Notes under the pieces: model-generated | Told to the model about the DNA's origin: nothing | Database searches by the model: none | What the model saw: only the letters and a program-made list of their open reading frames with translations | IMG/VR virus record: IMGVR_UViG_3300031785_000009 | Span: 1-45,129 of that record | Reading direction: 5' to 3' (one strand) | Source of the DNA: a virus | Length of the DNA stretch: 45,129 nt | Shown here: piece by piece, positions 18,488 through 25,745 of the stretch | Layout of the letters: each line of letters opens with the position of its first letter | Numbering within the stretch: the first letter of the stretch is position 1 | Translations under genes and position numbers: made by a program

Positions 18488-18934
18488 ATGCACTTTGCAA
18501 AAGTAAAAAACAACATAGTTGAACAAGTTATTGTTGCAGAGCAAGAATTTATAGATACCCTACCTAAAGAAGATGGGGTATCTTGGATTCAAACTTCGTA
18601 CAATACTTTACAGGGTAAACATTATGACCCTGCAACAAGAAAAGAGGATGACAAACCACCTCTTAGAGGAAATTATGCAGTAAAAGGTTGTATATATGAC
18701 CCAACATTAGATATCTTTGCACCTCCACAACCATACCCAAGTTGGAAATTAAATGCTGATGGAGTATGGGAACCACCTCATAGAAATGGTTTAGTTGGAG
18801 TAGTTGTTCCACTAGAAGATCCTAAAGAATTTGCTGATGATAAAGAAAAATGGATGGCATGGGATGAAGATGCTTACAATGCAGACAACACTAAAGGTTG
18901 GGTTGCATACACCATGCCAACAGGACCTGAATGA
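18488..18934 (+). CDS. Conserved marine phage protein beside tail adhesins
   Basis: 148 residues. The true start is taken as the ATG at 18488, directly after the adhesin stop; an upstream extension of the frame would lie inside the adhesin and encode a spurious hydrophobic stretch. Features are HFAKVKNNIVEQVIVAEQEF, then GVSWIQTSYNT, LRGNYAVKGCIYDP, PQPYPSWKLNADGVWEPP and a C-terminal WDEDAYNxxxxKGW segment. Such Trp/Pro-rich proteins are common next to marine phage fibre genes. Their exact function is unknown; a tail or fibre-accessory role is inferred from position only. It overlaps the next gene by ATGA. Confidence 0.75.
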   Translation: MHFAKVKNNIVEQVIVAEQEFIDTLPKEDGVSWIQTSYNTLQGKHYDPATRKEDDKPPLRGNYAVKGCIYDPTLDIFAPPQPYPSWKLNADGVWEPPHRNGLVGVVVPLEDPKEFADDKEKWMAWDEDAYNADNTKGWVAYTMPTGPE

Positions 18935-19428
18935 GTATAGAAAAATTATCTAATCCTTGTTCTTTTGCGTATTCATATATAAAAAGTGTTATTTTAAAAA
19001 ATGATTTTCGTTGGAGTCTTTATGATTCAGAAACTGGAGTACCATATTATGGTCATATTTTATTAAATAGACCAGAACTAAATAGGTATAGTTCAGTATT
19101 TTCAGAACATTTAGATCCTGTTGTATGTGCTGTAGACGAAATATTAAAACATAATAATTTCACTAATAATTATTTTTATCTAAGAAGTGCAGTAAATTGC
19201 ACAATTAGTGATGGAACTAATAAACAAACAGCAAAACATGTAGATCATGATTTTCCTCATAAAAATATACTTTTATATTTAACTGATACTGGAGGTAGAA
19301 CTTTCGTAGAAGATACGTATTATGACCCAAAAGAAGATGATGTAATCATATTTTCAGGCAGTCATTGGAACGAACTACCTCAAACTGGTAGACGTGTAGT
19401 AATAGTGAACACTATATACACTTTTTAA
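18931..19428 (+). CDS. Putative 2OG-Fe(II) oxygenase
   Basis: 165 residues. The candidate iron triad is H103-x-D105 in KHVDHDFPH and H145 in FSGSHWNELP, with R154 or R155 following as the likely 2-oxoglutarate contact (QTGRRVVIVNT). Strand patterns KNILLYLTD and DDVIIFSG between them fit the double-stranded beta-helix of the prolyl-hydroxylase-like family. The substrate is unknown. Oxygenases of this kind are frequent in cyanophages, where roles in modifying protein or balancing 2-oxoglutarate have been proposed. The start is the ATG overlapping the previous stop. A second, distinct oxygenase lies at 20393. Confidence 0.72.
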   Translation: MSIEKLSNPCSFAYSYIKSVILKNDFRWSLYDSETGVPYYGHILLNRPELNRYSSVFSEHLDPVVCAVDEILKHNNFTNNYFYLRSAVNCTISDGTNKQTAKHVDHDFPHKNILLYLTDTGGRTFVEDTYYDPKEDDVIIFSGSHWNELPQTGRRVVIVNTIYTF

Positions 19429-19447
19429 AAACATTTACATTTTAATT

Positions 19448-19753
19448 ATGTCAATTACAAAAACTTGGGAAGTTAACACCCTACAAAGAGAACTTGCCGA
19501 TGGATATGTTAACAAAGTTATCTATCGTGTAAAAGGTACTGATGGTACTTATGAAACAAGAGCTACAGGTGAAGTAGATTTAGAAAAGCCTAAGACTCTT
19601 ATACCTTACAAAGATTTAACACCAGAAACTGTAATAGGCTGGGTTAAAACAAAACTAGGCACAGATTCAGTTGCAGAAATTGAAGCAGCTATAGATTCAG
19701 AAATTACTTTACAAAAAACACCAACACACGGTGTAGGTACGCCTTGGGGATAA
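19448..19753 (+). CDS. Conserved small cyanophage protein
   Basis: 101 residues, opening ITKTWEVNTLQRELADGYVN and ending in a Pro/Gly-rich tail (TPTHGVGTPWG). No membrane segment or catalytic motif is seen. Proteins with this WEVxxLxRxxxDGYV opening recur beside tail genes in marine cyanophages, but I cannot assign a function. A 19-base gap precedes it, ending in TTTTAATTATG, a start context repeated at several genes here. The next gene begins at the base after its stop. Confidence 0.75.
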   Translation: MSITKTWEVNTLQRELADGYVNKVIYRVKGTDGTYETRATGEVDLEKPKTLIPYKDLTPETVIGWVKTKLGTDSVAEIEAAIDSEITLQKTPTHGVGTPWG

Positions 19754-20143
19754 GTGGAGATACCCACTATTGAAATACCATCAATACAAAAAATAGAAAC
19801 AATATCTATACCTTTGCCTACCGCAGACGTACCATCATACATACCTATGGTGGTACCGCCTAGCGATTTAGAAGCTCCTGAAGGAGTACAAGCAGAGGCA
19901 AAAGATGAACCGGAAGCAGGATTAAGAAAAGTAGACATACCGTTTACAGATTTTAAAATGCCTGTCCCGGAAAACGAAATTTTAGTAACGGCTGGGACAA
20001 CTGCGGTTGTCTCTGTAGCAGCCACTCTTACAGCTACAGCAGCTTTTAAATGGGCGGTTACTGCAATGAAACCTATACTAAAAACAACATGGAAGAAGAT
20101 AAGCCAATTAAAGGAACGCCAAAAAGTTTCTTTAAAAGACTAA
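19754..20143 (+). CDS. Unknown protein with C-terminal membrane segment
   Basis: 129 residues from a GTG directly after the previous stop. The first 80 residues are Pro/Ile/Glu-rich and probably extended (IPTIEIPSIQKIETISIPLP). Residues about 86-104 (LVTAGTTAVVSVAATLTAT) form a small-residue hydrophobic helix, and the end is basic (KTTWKKISQLKERQK). That topology suggests a tail-anchored membrane or membrane-active protein. It overlaps the holin-like gene by 55 bases and sits in the interval where T7 carries its holin, so it may belong to the same cassette. I do not recognise the family. Confidence 0.65.
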   Translation: MEIPTIEIPSIQKIETISIPLPTADVPSYIPMVVPPSDLEAPEGVQAEAKDEPEAGLRKVDIPFTDFKMPVPENEILVTAGTTAVVSVAATLTATAAFKWAVTAMKPILKTTWKKISQLKERQKVSLKD

Positions 20144-20391
20144 AAGAAGGTGTAGATGACCATGAAGAACAGATGGCAGTACTTGGCGCAGCAGTGCGTT
20201 TAGGTGTAGTTATCTGGTCAGGATTTATTATTACCTTAAGTTATGTCGAACTGCCTATGGTTAAAAAATCAGCTACAGCAGGCGATATCACGTTCGTAGC
20301 CTCGATTTTTACGGGCGCACTCGCAACTTTTGGGCTGTCTACGGGTAATGGTAACGGCAAAAATAAAGACAAAGAAAAACCAAAAGCATAA
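20089..20391 (+). CDS. Candidate holin (small membrane protein)
   Basis: 100 residues from the ATG at 20089. A charged N-terminus (MEEDKPIKGTPKSFFKRLKE) is followed by two likely membrane helices, about 44-65 (AAVRLGVVIWSGFIITLSYV) and 75-95 (ITFVASIFTGALATFGLS), and a Lys-rich tail (GKNKDKEKPKA). Size, two-helix layout and basic tail fit a class II holin. In T7 the holin (17.5) also lies between the fibre gene and small terminase. The start inside the upstream gene is preferred to the in-frame ATG at 20050 because it gives an ordinary soluble N-terminus. The assignment is inferential. Confidence 0.55.
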   Translation: MEEDKPIKGTPKSFFKRLKEGVDDHEEQMAVLGAAVRLGVVIWSGFIITLSYVELPMVKKSATAGDITFVASIFTGALATFGLSTGNGNGKNKDKEKPKA

Positions 20392-20392
20392 A

Positions 20393-20941
20393 ATGAAAAT
20401 TTTTCCACCCAACCAATTTTGGATAGAAGAAGATGTAGACCAAGAAATGATGGATTATATTTGGTCGCAAATAAAATTAGCTAATAAAGATCATAAGTGG
20501 GCATTAGTTGGTCATATAACGAGTAGCTTAAAATTACCAGATACAGATAGAAAGCTATCTAGTTGGGTTGAAAAAGTTGCTAAGGAATTAGATTACATAT
20601 ATCAGCCTACTTTTGCAGTTAGAGACTTATGGGTTAATTTTCAAAAAAAATACGAATTTAATCCACTGCATAATCATCCAAGTGCAATAAGTTTTGTTAT
20701 ATGGGTTCAAATTCCATATTTATTTGAAGATGAATGTAATACATCATTAGCAAAAGGATATAGTAATAATTCAGGATGTTTTGAATTTGCTTATACAACT
20801 TTATTAGGAAATATATCTAAATATTGCTATCCACCAACTCAAGGAAAATTATTAGTTTTTCCATCAAGTATGCCTCATCAAGTTTATCCGTTTTATACAT
20901 CCGATTTAGAAAGAGTATCTATTTCAGGAAATATTAATTAA
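20393..20941 (+). CDS. Second putative 2OG-Fe(II) oxygenase
   Basis: 182 residues from the ATG one base after the holin-like stop. It matches the family with the pattern W-x-N near NxHxHP, a Ser-containing strand, then GxLxxFPSxxxHxVxP and RxSIxxN. Here these are WVNFQKK, NPLHNHPSAIS (H93, H95), GKLLVFPSSMPHQVYP (H162) and ERVSISGNIN (R174). The ligand set would be His/His plus the distal His, with Arg for 2-oxoglutarate. It differs from the enzyme at 18931, which carries HxD. The substrate is unknown. Its position inside the putative lysis/tail-end cassette gives no functional hint. Confidence 0.72.
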   Translation: MKIFPPNQFWIEEDVDQEMMDYIWSQIKLANKDHKWALVGHITSSLKLPDTDRKLSSWVEKVAKELDYIYQPTFAVRDLWVNFQKKYEFNPLHNHPSAISFVIWVQIPYLFEDECNTSLAKGYSNNSGCFEFAYTTLLGNISKYCYPPTQGKLLVFPSSMPHQVYPFYTSDLERVSISGNIN

Positions 20942-20945
20942 AAGC

Positions 20946-21302
20946 ATGAAAAAATTAATCTTGCTTTTAGCTCTGTTATCACCCAGCATAGCTAGAGCCA
21001 ACACAGTGACCCCACAATTTACTTCAGGGTCAATGAACTCAACGACCACTACCACTCAAACTATTGTGGAGACGGAGCAACGCCAAGTATGGGGTGCTGC
21101 CGTAAATACGTGGTCAGGAAATAATGTAACTGCATCTGGAAACTTAGCAGACTCAGCTACAACATTTTCAGTAACTAACACCTCATTACCGTGGAACTTA
21201 GAAACCACAACAAGAGCAGCAGGCTTAGTAGAACAAATAGACTTTACAAGAAACTATACAATAAACTCTACTACTACATCGCTCTCTGTATTCTCTCAGT
21301 AA
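20946..21302 (+). CDS. Secreted protein with signal peptide, unknown
   Basis: 118 residues. A clear Sec signal peptide occupies residues 1-19 (MKKLILLLALLSPSIARA) with an ARA-type cleavage site. The mature part is Thr/Ser/Asn-rich and beta-strand-like (TTTTTQTIVETEQRQVWG, later TRNYTINSTTTSLSVF). No lipobox Cys is present. It overlaps the next signal-peptide gene by 112 bases in another frame. The pair sits between the holin-like gene and small terminase, so a periplasmic role in lysis is conceivable. I do not recognise a family. Confidence 0.7.
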   Translation: MKKLILLLALLSPSIARANTVTPQFTSGSMNSTTTTTQTIVETEQRQVWGAAVNTWSGNNVTASGNLADSATTFSVTNTSLPWNLETTTRAAGLVEQIDFTRNYTINSTTTSLSVFSQ

Positions 21303-21769
21303 GTCCAGTACTGGCTGAAGGAGATACCAATAATAATAGTAACCCCGTAGCAGCCGCAACGGGAAATGTTACAAATCAAGCTGTACAATTTCAAAATAAT
21401 GGAGCACCTAGCCGACAAGCCTTTGGTAGCAACATATCTTGCAATGGCAGCACTATGACATTTAGTCCATTTTATATGGGCAACGATACCGAACCTGAAA
21501 CAGAAGACGGTTATGTCATATCAGAAAACTGGGGGTTCCAAATTAATTTTATGGTACCTTTAAATAGAGATCTGACTAAGCAATGTGAACGCATGGCAGA
21601 GAGTCAGATACAAAAAAACAAATTAGACTTTGAGCTGGTTCGTGCATTAAAATGTGCTGAACTCCAGCAGAAGGGCTTTACCCTACTACCCGGGTCACGT
21701 GTATATCACATATGCTCCGATGTAGTACCTATTCAATCTTTATTAAAAAACAATGTTAGCAATCCTTAA
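21191..21769 (+). CDS. Signal-anchored protein overlapping its upstream neighbour
   Basis: 192 residues. A basic N-terminus (KSSRLSRTNRLYKKLYNK) precedes a hydrophobic stretch (YYYIALCILSVSPVLAEG, about 27-44) that looks like a signal peptide or anchor with a VLA-E cleavage site. The exported part has four Cys residues and no known catalytic motif. Only the ATG at 21191 gives the hydrophobic segment a Met start, which makes a 112-base out-of-frame overlap with the previous gene. Nested secreted proteins recall spanin pairs, but no lipoprotein motif supports that firmly. Function unknown. Confidence 0.65.
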   Translation: MELRNHNKSSRLSRTNRLYKKLYNKLYYYIALCILSVSPVLAEGDTNNNSNPVAAATGNVTNQAVQFQNNGAPSRQAFGSNISCNGSTMTFSPFYMGNDTEPETEDGYVISENWGFQINFMVPLNRDLTKQCERMAESQIQKNKLDFELVRALKCAELQQKGFTLLPGSRVYHICSDVVPIQSLLKNNVSNP

Positions 21770-21908
21770 ACCATTCGTACTATCTGCACTTAAGTCACCA
21801 AAATTTAAGACTTTTGTAGTCGAACTACTAGAAAAGCTAGTAGAGCAGACCGATAACGAGCTAGACGACAGAGCGTTACAGATTGTCAAAAAAGGCTTAA
21901 ACGTCTAA
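21753..21908 (+). CDS. Small amphipathic protein, unknown
   Basis: 51 residues. The start overlaps the previous gene's end by 17 bases. It begins with a short hydrophobic helix (LAILKPFVLSAL), then a charged region (FVVELLEKLVEQTDNELDDR). No Shine-Dalgarno sequence is seen. It would be the last gene before the hairpin-containing gap ahead of small terminase. A membrane-associated role in lysis is possible but not shown. Confidence 0.6.
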   Translation: MLAILKPFVLSALKSPKFKTFVVELLEKLVEQTDNELDDRALQIVKKGLNV

Positions 21909-21915
21909 AATACTA

Positions 21916-21961
21916 GGGTACAAACATACCCGAAACTTTTTTCATCGCCCTTGTAGGCGAT
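21916..21961 (+). promoter_or_regulatory. Two hairpins upstream of small terminase
   Basis: GGGTA/TACCC (21916-21920 with 21927-21931) is followed by ATCGCC/GGCGAT (21944-21949 with 21956-21961) with a 6-nt loop. A GAGAGGAG Shine-Dalgarno then leads to the ATG at 21977. The 68-base gap is unusual in this packed region. The hairpins may end or process the preceding transcript, or control terminase translation. There is no U-tract after the second stem, so it is not a classic terminator. Confidence 0.5.
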
Positions 21962-21976
21962 TCTGAGAGGAGCAAA

Positions 21977-22222
21977 ATGAAGAAAAAGGCAACAGAAGAC
22001 CAATTTAACGAGTTGCATAACCTAATTACTAAAGAATTTCTATCTCGTATAAAATCGGGTGAAGCAACTACACAGGACCTTAAGGCAGCTTGTGATTGGT
22101 TAAAAGCTAATGACATTAGTGGTGTTGCGTATGACGGAAATCCTTTATCTAAGTTAGCTCAGGTTATGCCAACGGTAGACCCAGAATTAGTAAAGGAGCG
22201 ACTTTATGGCAAGCACAGCTAA
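21977..22222 (+). CDS. Terminase small subunit (gp18-like)
   Basis: 81 residues, near the 89 of T7 gp18, with a strong Shine-Dalgarno (GAGGAG) 5 bases before the ATG. The helical sequence LITKEFLSRIKSGEATTQDL followed by AACDWLKANDISGVAYDGN is typical of the short small-terminase proteins of T7-like and marine phages. They bind packaging sites on the concatemer and stimulate the large subunit. Large terminase lies 1.4 kb downstream, separated by nuclease-like genes in place of the T7 spanins. It overlaps the next gene by 17 bases. Confidence 0.8.
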   Translation: MKKKATEDQFNELHNLITKEFLSRIKSGEATTQDLKAACDWLKANDISGVAYDGNPLSKLAQVMPTVDPELVKERLYGKHS

Positions 22223-22457
22223 ATACTATAGGTCCAACCCAAAAGCTAGAGCAACAAGGCTCAAGCAACAAAAAAAATACAACAAAACTAAAAAGGGTCT
22301 AGCCCTACGTGTAAATGCAAACAGACTTAATAGACAACTTGGTACCTACGGAAATGGTGATGGGCGCGACGCTGCTCACTATAAGGGGAGTACTACCAAG
22401 GGCAGACTCCAAAGTCCATCCGAAAACAGGAAAAGCAGACTTAAAATACGTAAATGA
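22206..22457 (+). CDS. Small basic conserved phage protein
   Basis: 83 residues, very rich in Lys and Arg (KARATRLKQQKKYNKTKKG). A conserved-looking core, GDGRDAAHYKGSTTKGRLQS, resembles the DGxDAAHxxG pattern of small proteins found in many cyanomyoviruses. No Cys or other zinc ligands are seen. The charge suggests nucleic-acid binding, and its place between small terminase and the HNH nuclease suggests a DNA-packaging accessory. Function is not established. It overlaps both neighbours. Confidence 0.7.
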   Translation: MASTAKYYRSNPKARATRLKQQKKYNKTKKGLALRVNANRLNRQLGTYGNGDGRDAAHYKGSTTKGRLQSPSENRKSRLKIRK

Positions 22458-22786
22458 CCCCATTACTACCTAAACCAGAACATTACTTACACAACTTAAT
22501 AACCATGACAAGTCCTGAAGCAAAGAAGCTCTGGAGAAGAGCTATCAAAGAGCACTTTAATTGTACATGTGTTTATTGCGGAGAAAATTATGAATTTAAA
22601 GAACTTACACTCGATCATGTCAAGCCTCGTTGCAAAGGCGGTGAGAGTATTACAACAAATTTGGTACCCGCTTGTAGGGCGTGCAACCAAGGTAAAGGTA
22701 GTAGCGATTGGCTTAGATGGTCGCGAGAAACATTTGGAAGTCAACCTGTTAGAGAACAACTAATACAAGATCACATAGCAGCATAA
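22454..22786 (+). CDS. HNH endonuclease near terminase
   Basis: 110 residues. A compact HNH domain is visible: zinc-knuckle pair CVYC, the catalytic LTLDHVKPRCKGG with DH, then TNLVPACRACNQGKG with the Asn and the second Cys pair. Such HNH enzymes adjoin terminases in many phages (for example HK97 gp74) and assist cos or concatemer cleavage; others are free-standing homing enzymes. The four-base overlap with the preceding gene and conserved position favour a packaging role. The start at 22454 gives the ATGA overlap; an internal Met at residue 18 is possible. Confidence 0.88.
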   Translation: MTPLLPKPEHYLHNLITMTSPEAKKLWRRAIKEHFNCTCVYCGENYEFKELTLDHVKPRCKGGESITTNLVPACRACNQGKGSSDWLRWSRETFGSQPVREQLIQDHIAA

Positions 22787-22788
22787 TT

Positions 22789-23631
22789 ATGGCAAAGGGT
22801 AGAAATCCAGAGTTCATAAAAGTAGAAAAATTTATCAATTCTGGAAAAGGTACTATTGCCGATTATCGTAAGCTAAACCCTGACGCACCATCGTTTAAGG
22901 TAAAAACTGGGTCTATAGCAAAAGGTAACGCAGTAGTATCCTATAAAAAAGCTGGTACGTTTGGTGCAGAAACTAAAAGAACCAAAGGCGTAAAAGACAG
23001 CAGTGAGCATCTTACAAAAGAACAATTAGCTCAATCAAAAGCAAAATCAAAAGCAATACGTCAAACAGGTAAGCAAGCTGACCACATAATAGAAATACAA
23101 GAATCTATAGGTTATTTAGAACAGTTAAAATTAGAAAAAAACTCAGGTGTTATTACAACTAAACAGTACAATAAAGAATTAGCCAAATTAAGAGCTAGAG
23201 GTATTGGTGATGACCCTAAAAATATTCAAGCCTTAACTGGAGCTGAAAATTCAGCTAAACAAGCACAGGTTGCTGCAAAAAATAGAGCATTACAAGCTAT
23301 GGAAATGCGCAACCCTAGCCTTAGAGCTTTAAAATTAACTAAAGGTGCTAAATTAGCTGGCAAAGCTATACCATACGTAGGTGGTGCAATAGCACTATCT
23401 TCGTTTGGCGGTTCTGTGCATGCAATGCAAAAAAAAGGCTTAACTAAAAAGACAGGCACAGATCTAGCATTTAGAACTGCTGACTTAGCGTTAGAAGGAG
23501 TAGATGCATTGACCGGTGGTTTGTCCACACCTGTTACTTTGGCGTTACAATTAGCGTTAGCCGGGGCTGAACATACAATCAATCAAGGCGCAGCTAAGAT
23601 ATCTACAAGCGACAGGAAGAAATTTAGATAG
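22789..23631 (+). CDS. HNH-like protein with Ala/Gly-rich C-terminus
   Basis: 280 residues. The N-terminal 95 residues are Lys-rich. Residues 97-157 resemble a zinc-free HNH domain: D98-H99 in QADHIIEIQ, then N145-I-Q-A-L-T, N154 and K157. The C-terminal part has two hydrophobic Gly/Ala stretches (AGKAIPYVGGAIALSSFGG at 190-208 and LSTPVTLALQLALAGA at 245-260) that could insert into membrane. This layout, a nuclease-like core with a membrane-active tail, resembles toxin or ejected virion proteins as much as packaging nucleases. It follows a canonical HNH gene and precedes large terminase. No family was recognised. Confidence 0.6.
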   Translation: MAKGRNPEFIKVEKFINSGKGTIADYRKLNPDAPSFKVKTGSIAKGNAVVSYKKAGTFGAETKRTKGVKDSSEHLTKEQLAQSKAKSKAIRQTGKQADHIIEIQESIGYLEQLKLEKNSGVITTKQYNKELAKLRARGIGDDPKNIQALTGAENSAKQAQVAAKNRALQAMEMRNPSLRALKLTKGAKLAGKAIPYVGGAIALSSFGGSVHAMQKKGLTKKTGTDLAFRTADLALEGVDALTGGLSTPVTLALQLALAGAEHTINQGAAKISTSDRKKFR

Positions 23632-23639
23632 AAACATAC

Positions 23640-25373
23640 ATGACAGATGTTTTAAGCGCCTTACAGGACGATTTCAAGCTGTTTCTGCAAGCTTTGTGGG
23701 ACCAGCTTGATTTACCACAACCTACTAGGGCACAATACGCGATAGCAGACTACATACAACATGGACCAAAAAGACTACAAGTACAAGCATTTCGTGGCGT
23801 TGGTAAGTCTTGGATTACTGGTGCTTTCGTGTTATGGACTTTATTCAAAGACCCAGAAAAAAAGATAATGATTATCTCTGCCTCTAAGGAAAGGGCAGAT
23901 AACATGTCTATATTTTTACAAAAACTAATTATAGAGACACCATGGCTAAATCATTTACAACCAAAGAGCGACGACGCGCGATGGTCAAGGATTTCCTTCG
24001 ACGTAAACTGTTCACCTCATCAGGCACCATCAGTCAAAAGTGTTGGTATTACTGGTCAGTTAACCGGGTCTCGAGCAGACCTAATGGTACTAGATGATAT
24101 AGAAGTACCCGGGAACAGTATGACTGAAATGATGAGGGAGAAGTTATTACAACTCTGTACAGAAGCTGAATCAATACTTACCCCTTATGATAATAGTCGT
24201 ATTATGTATCTGGGAACACCCCAGACTACTTTCACGGTATATAGAAAACTTGCTGAACGTAACTACAAACCATTCATTTGGCCAGCTAGGTTTCCTAAAG
24301 ATATTACACCGTACGAAGGACTTATAGCGCCACAACTACAAGAGGACATAGACAATGGAGCTTTACCTTGGGATTGCACTGACCCTGATCGTTTTGATGA
24401 CGATGACCTCGTTGACAGAGAAGCCTCAATGGGTAGAAGCAACTTTGCACTCCAGTTCATGCTCGATACGTCACTTAGTGACGCAGAGAAGTTTCCTCTT
24501 AAGATGGCTGATCTTGTTATTACAAGTGTCAATCCTACTACTGCACCCGACAACGTCGTATGGTGCTCAGACCCAGCAAACATACTCAAAGACTTACCCA
24601 CAGTCGGACTACCCGGAGATTATTTCTATTCACCTATGCAACTGCAAGGAGAATGGAGTGAATACACTGAGACAATTTGCAGTGTCGACCCCTCCGGACG
24701 AGGAGCAGACGAGACTGCTGCTGCGTATATATCCCAAAAGAACGGAATCCTCTATCTGCATGAGGTGCGTGCCTACAGAGACGGGTACAGCGACAATACC
24801 TTGCTTGACATCCTTAGAGGATGCAAAAAGTATGGAGCTACAACACTGGTTGTCGAATCAAACTTTGGAGATGGAATCGTAGCAGAGTTGTTTAAAAAGC
24901 ATATAATACAAACAAAACAACGTATATTAGTAGAAGAAGTAAGAGCAAATGTTAGAAAAGAAGAGCGTATTATTGATACTCTCGAGCCTATTCTTAACCA
25001 GCACCGTCTGGTTGTTAACAAGTCTGTCGTCGAGTGGGATTATAACTCCAACAGAGACGCAGCTCCAGAAGAAAGGCTTTTATACATGTTGTTCTATCAA
25101 ATGAGTCGCATGTGTAGGTCAAAATACGCAGTCAAGCACGATGACAGGTTAGACTGTCTAGCGCAAGGCGTAAAATACTTTATAGATGCACTGTCTATAT
25201 CAGCACAGGAACAGATTAACCTACGCAAACGCGAAGAATGGAACGACATCCTAGAACAGTTTATAGACGACCCACAATGCGCTACCAATCATTTGGTACT
25301 AGGAATGGATTTAGACCAGCGTAAGGCTGCTAGAGGTACCTCTGATGGCAATTCAGTACCTCACTGGTTTTAG
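23640..25373 (+). CDS. Terminase large subunit (gp19-like)
   Basis: 577 residues, matching T7 gp19 (586). The Walker A-like loop is FRGVGKS with K56; Walker B is LMVLDDIE (D152-D153). The ATPase drives DNA translocation into the prohead. The C-terminal RNase H-like nuclease shows CSVDPSGRGADE, an acidic pair around VVESNFGDGIV, and HDDRLDCLAQ, as in gp19-type enzymes that cut concatemers. The ATG at 23640 is preceded by a short 8-base gap. The gene ends just before the structured leader of the talC-linked small gene. Confidence 0.93.
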   Translation: MTDVLSALQDDFKLFLQALWDQLDLPQPTRAQYAIADYIQHGPKRLQVQAFRGVGKSWITGAFVLWTLFKDPEKKIMIISASKERADNMSIFLQKLIIETPWLNHLQPKSDDARWSRISFDVNCSPHQAPSVKSVGITGQLTGSRADLMVLDDIEVPGNSMTEMMREKLLQLCTEAESILTPYDNSRIMYLGTPQTTFTVYRKLAERNYKPFIWPARFPKDITPYEGLIAPQLQEDIDNGALPWDCTDPDRFDDDDLVDREASMGRSNFALQFMLDTSLSDAEKFPLKMADLVITSVNPTTAPDNVVWCSDPANILKDLPTVGLPGDYFYSPMQLQGEWSEYTETICSVDPSGRGADETAAAYISQKNGILYLHEVRAYRDGYSDNTLLDILRGCKKYGATTLVVESNFGDGIVAELFKKHIIQTKQRILVEEVRANVRKEERIIDTLEPILNQHRLVVNKSVVEWDYNSNRDAAPEERLLYMLFYQMSRMCRSKYAVKHDDRLDCLAQGVKYFIDALSISAQEQINLRKREEWNDILEQFIDDPQCATNHLVLGMDLDQRKAARGTSDGNSVPHWF

Positions 25374-25376
25374 GAC

Positions 25377-25421
25377 CGATGGCGTCCTTATAGGGGGAGA
25401 AGGGTGGACTCCCCCGTCCAC
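25377..25421 (+). promoter_or_regulatory. Promoter-like site with two mutually exclusive hairpins
   Basis: CTTATAGGGGGAGA (from 25387) resembles the downstream half of a T7-class promoter (TATAGGGAGA). Two hairpins then compete: GGGGGAG/CTCCCCC (25393-25399 with 25409-25415) and GTGGAC/GTCCAC (25404-25409 with 25416-25421). They share bases, so only one can form at a time. The site sits in the 111-base gap between large terminase and the small gene ahead of talC. A 16-base match to 25377-25392 occurs in the RNA polymerase gene at 30792-30807. Promoter activity is inference only. Confidence 0.35.
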
Positions 25422-25484
25422 AAATACACCCATATTACTGGATATCTCTTTTTGATATCACATAATACACCTCCACTAACTTCC

Positions 25485-25745
25485 ATGGAAACTAAGTTAA
25501 AGATAGATGGTTTTAGAAAGTTATATAAGAGTTTGAAGACTCCTTTCCCTCCCTTAAACTTTCTCATTTTGGGAATGTTGATCGGATTAGAGCAGAGATG
25601 GATAGAGTTAAAAGCTGAACAAGCTGTTGACGAAGCTATTGCTGATTTTATGATCGAACATCCTCCAGAAGTGTACAAAGCTGTGGTAAAAGCACACGAA
25701 GACGGTTCATTAAGCATAGGTAAAGCGTATGAAGATCTTCCTTGA
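25485..25745 (+). CDS. Small protein ahead of talC, unknown
   Basis: 86 residues from the ATG at 25485; the frame could extend upstream to a GTG at 25404 but that would run through the hairpin region. A hydrophobic stretch PPLNFLILGMLIGL (about 23-36) may be a short membrane or buried helix. It is followed by an acidic helical region (KAEQAVDEAIADFMIEHPPE). It overlaps talC by 17 bases and is probably co-transcribed with it. The family is not recognised. Confidence 0.62.
   Translation: METKLKIDGFRKLYKSLKTPFPPLNFLILGMLIGLEQRWIELKAEQAVDEAIADFMIEHPPEVYKAVVKAHEDGSLSIGKAYEDLP

Noticed and set aside
22371-22390. T7-promoter-like sequence CTCACTATAAGGGGAG
   Set aside because: It encodes DAAHYKGS in a small gene whose family conserves DAAH, so the protein explains the bases. 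The spacing to the G-run also differs by one from T7.
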